A stretch of 64,000 bases of DNA from Ottelia alismoides (lineage: Eukaryota; Streptophyta; Magnoliopsida; Alismatales; Hydrocharitaceae): positions 7,190,501 through 7,254,500 of the forward strand of contig JAZKJV010011400.1 of assembly GCA_037367405.1 (NCBI GenBank). The letters run 5' to 3'. The notes below the pieces were generated by a model. It was not told the origin of the DNA, searched no databases, and saw nothing but the letters and a program-made list of their open reading frames with translations. A program made the translations under genes and the position numbers. Positions 62,809-64,000 of the stretch are shown piece after piece. How positions within the stretch are numbered: the first letter of the stretch is position 1; every line of letters begins with the position of its first letter.

Positions 62809-64000
62809 ATGTTTCGCGGCCTAATGGATGAGATACGTACACTGGTCGAGCGCGCCGGGCAGGTTTGGCCGCTGGTGGCCATCGAGGATAAACTGACCTT
62901 GGGTGCAGCCACGATTCTGATGGGCATTACCAGTGCGGCCAATACGGGTGTGGCCCTGTTGCTCGGTTGGCTGGTCGATCGCATTCAGTCGGGCATTGAT
63001 CGCGGGTTTAGCGCCGTGCAGATGTACTGGGCAACCGGTACGATCCTGGGTGGGCTGGCTATCATTTATGTTCTGCGAGAAGCGCTGAACGTTGTTCGCC
63101 GAATGTATGTCGAGCGTAGCGTCGCCAGGCTCAATCGCGATATGCAGTTGAAGGTTGTGGGTCATACTCTGCGAGGCGACTTGACGGCGTTGGGCACTGA
63201 GAAGATTGGTGCGCTGCATGGCAAGATCTTTCGTAGCGCTGACGGACTTATTCGCTTTGTGCGTCTGATGTTCCTGGACTGTTTGCCGGCCATGTTGACC
63301 GGCGCGTTCGCCTTCTCTGCGGCTGTTAGCAAGCAGCCGCTGTTGGGCCTGGTCATGTTGGGCGTGATACCGATGGCCATCTACCTGACGCTACGCCAAC
63401 TACATTCGCAGAAGGACATTCGACTGCGTCTGATGCGCGACTGTGAAGAGTTGGATGGAGCTGTGGTTGAGCAGTTGAGCGGCGCGGAGTACGTCCGCGT
63501 GGCCCACACGTATGATCAAGAGATGCTACGGCTGTTCAATGTGGCGGACAAACGTCGACAGCGCGAGGGCAAACATCACTTCGAGATGTCGCTATATGGC
63601 TGCGCCAAAGCACTCAATGAAGGCTTCTTCCATATCGCTGTCCTGGCCCTGGCCACTTACCTGGCGATCCACCAGCGTATCAGCTTTGGCGATGTACTGA
63701 CGTTTTCGGTACTGTTTGCTAATGTCATGACGCCGCTAAACGAAGTTCACCGCGTTCTGGATGAAGGTCACGAAGCCAGTTTGCGCGTCGGTGACCTGCT
63801 GGGCATGCTGTCGCAACCGCTGGATCGCGCGTTCGAAACACCATGTGATCCATCCCGGCCGCTGGTGCCTGCAGCGGACGAGCCGCTGATCGCCGCCCGC
63901 GGTCTGAGCGTGCAGTATCGCACGATCGACGGCCGGCAGCGGAGCGCCTTGGAGGATCTGAATCTGGCGATTTATCCAGGCGAGACCATTGGAGTGGCGG
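62809..64000 (+). CDS. ABC exporter (TMD-NBD half transporter), cut by the window end
   Basis: About 397 codons visible, open to the last base. Residues about 25-305 form a type I exporter transmembrane domain with six helices ('LGAATILMGITSAANTGVAL', 'MLTGAFAFSAAVSKQPLLGL', 'FFHIAVLALATYLAIHQRIS'). The coupling-helix region 'RLNRDMQLKVVGHTLRGDL' and 'ELDGAVVEQLSGAEYVRVAH' match the ABC_membrane family. The nucleotide-binding domain begins near 365 ('LIAARGLSVQYRTIDGRQRS' ... 'LNLAIYPGETIGVA'), with the Walker A just beyond the edge. Probably a homo- or heterodimeric lipid, peptide or drug exporter. Start ATG 62809, or ATG 62824 in frame; neither has a clear ribosome-binding site. A role with the neighbouring glucan synthase (NdvA-like export) is possible but unproven. 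Confidence 0.85.
   Translation, partial: MFRGLMDEIRTLVERAGQVWPLVAIEDKLTLGAATILMGITSAANTGVALLLGWLVDRIQSGIDRGFSAVQMYWATGTILGGLAIIYVLREALNVVRRMYVERSVARLNRDMQLKVVGHTLRGDLTALGTEKIGALHGKIFRSADGLIRFVRLMFLDCLPAMLTGAFAFSAAVSKQPLLGLVMLGVIPMAIYLTLRQLHSQKDIRLRLMRDCEELDGAVVEQLSGAEYVRVAHTYDQEMLRLFNVADKRRQREGKHHFEMSLYGCAKALNEGFFHIAVLALATYLAIHQRISFGDVLTFSVLFANVMTPLNEVHRVLDEGHEASLRVGDLLGMLSQPLDRAFETPCDPSRPLVPAADEPLIAARGLSVQYRTIDGRQRSALEDLNLAIYPGETIGVA

Overview
The window reads as a Planctomycetes (Pirellulales-type) chromosome segment. The evidence is family content: three DUF1501 proteins with twin-arginine leaders, two PSD1/planctomycete-cytochrome-C proteins (DUF1549 + DUF1553), a DUF1559 pseudopilin-like protein, an SHD1-domain serine protease, a dockerin/cadherin exoprotein with a planctomycete-type MLEAR leader, and a PEP-CTERM protein. 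There is no rRNA, no prophage and no CRISPR-Cas.

Layout. 0-5.6 kb: CPA2 antiporter, DUF2079 membrane protein and two unknowns. 5.7-7.7 kb: group II intron copy 1. 7.7-17.8 kb: DUF1501 and Gfo/Idh/MocA genes (divergent), a same-strand PepSY / DUF1559 / Cys-rich cluster, a lactonase, tRNA-Leu(TAA) and two small genes. 17.9-19.8 kb: intron copy 2. 20-28.7 kb: zincin/dockerin exoprotein, tRNA-Met(CAT), rho, a thioredoxin-YHS protein and a PQQ-propeller protein. 29-38 kb: a PSD1-DUF1501 operon, a large unknown protein and a DapA-family enzyme. 38.7-40.6 kb: intron copy 3. 40.6-52.5 kb: a second PSD1-DUF1501 operon, PEP-CTERM, PQQ/EF-hand, SHD1 protease, MFS transporter, serine hydrolase and thiD. 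52.5-53.6 kb: a REP-associated tyrosine transposase (RAYT) gene between two REP arrays. 53.6-62.4 kb: a giant cyclic beta-glucan synthase-like gene with a 66-codon gene just upstream. 62.8 kb to the end: an ABC exporter cut by the window edge.

The most striking content is between the genes. I distinguish at least eight families of short palindromic or terminal-inverted-repeat elements (called A-H below). Family A is a paired hairpin with covarying 8-bp stems. All three 1963-nt group II introns sit at the same position 3 nt after a family-A hairpin. Several genes take their stop codon from a repeat: TAG from family A in the DUF2079 and DapA-like genes, and TAA from the REP in thiD and the glucan synthase, which therefore share a C-terminal PEA. 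One REP copy is read in frame inside the DUF2079 gene. Some elements are nested in others. The segment is thus an ordinary planctomycete gene set in which two mobility systems (hairpin-targeting introns and RAYT/REP) and several MITE-like elements occupy the gaps and 3' ends of genes.
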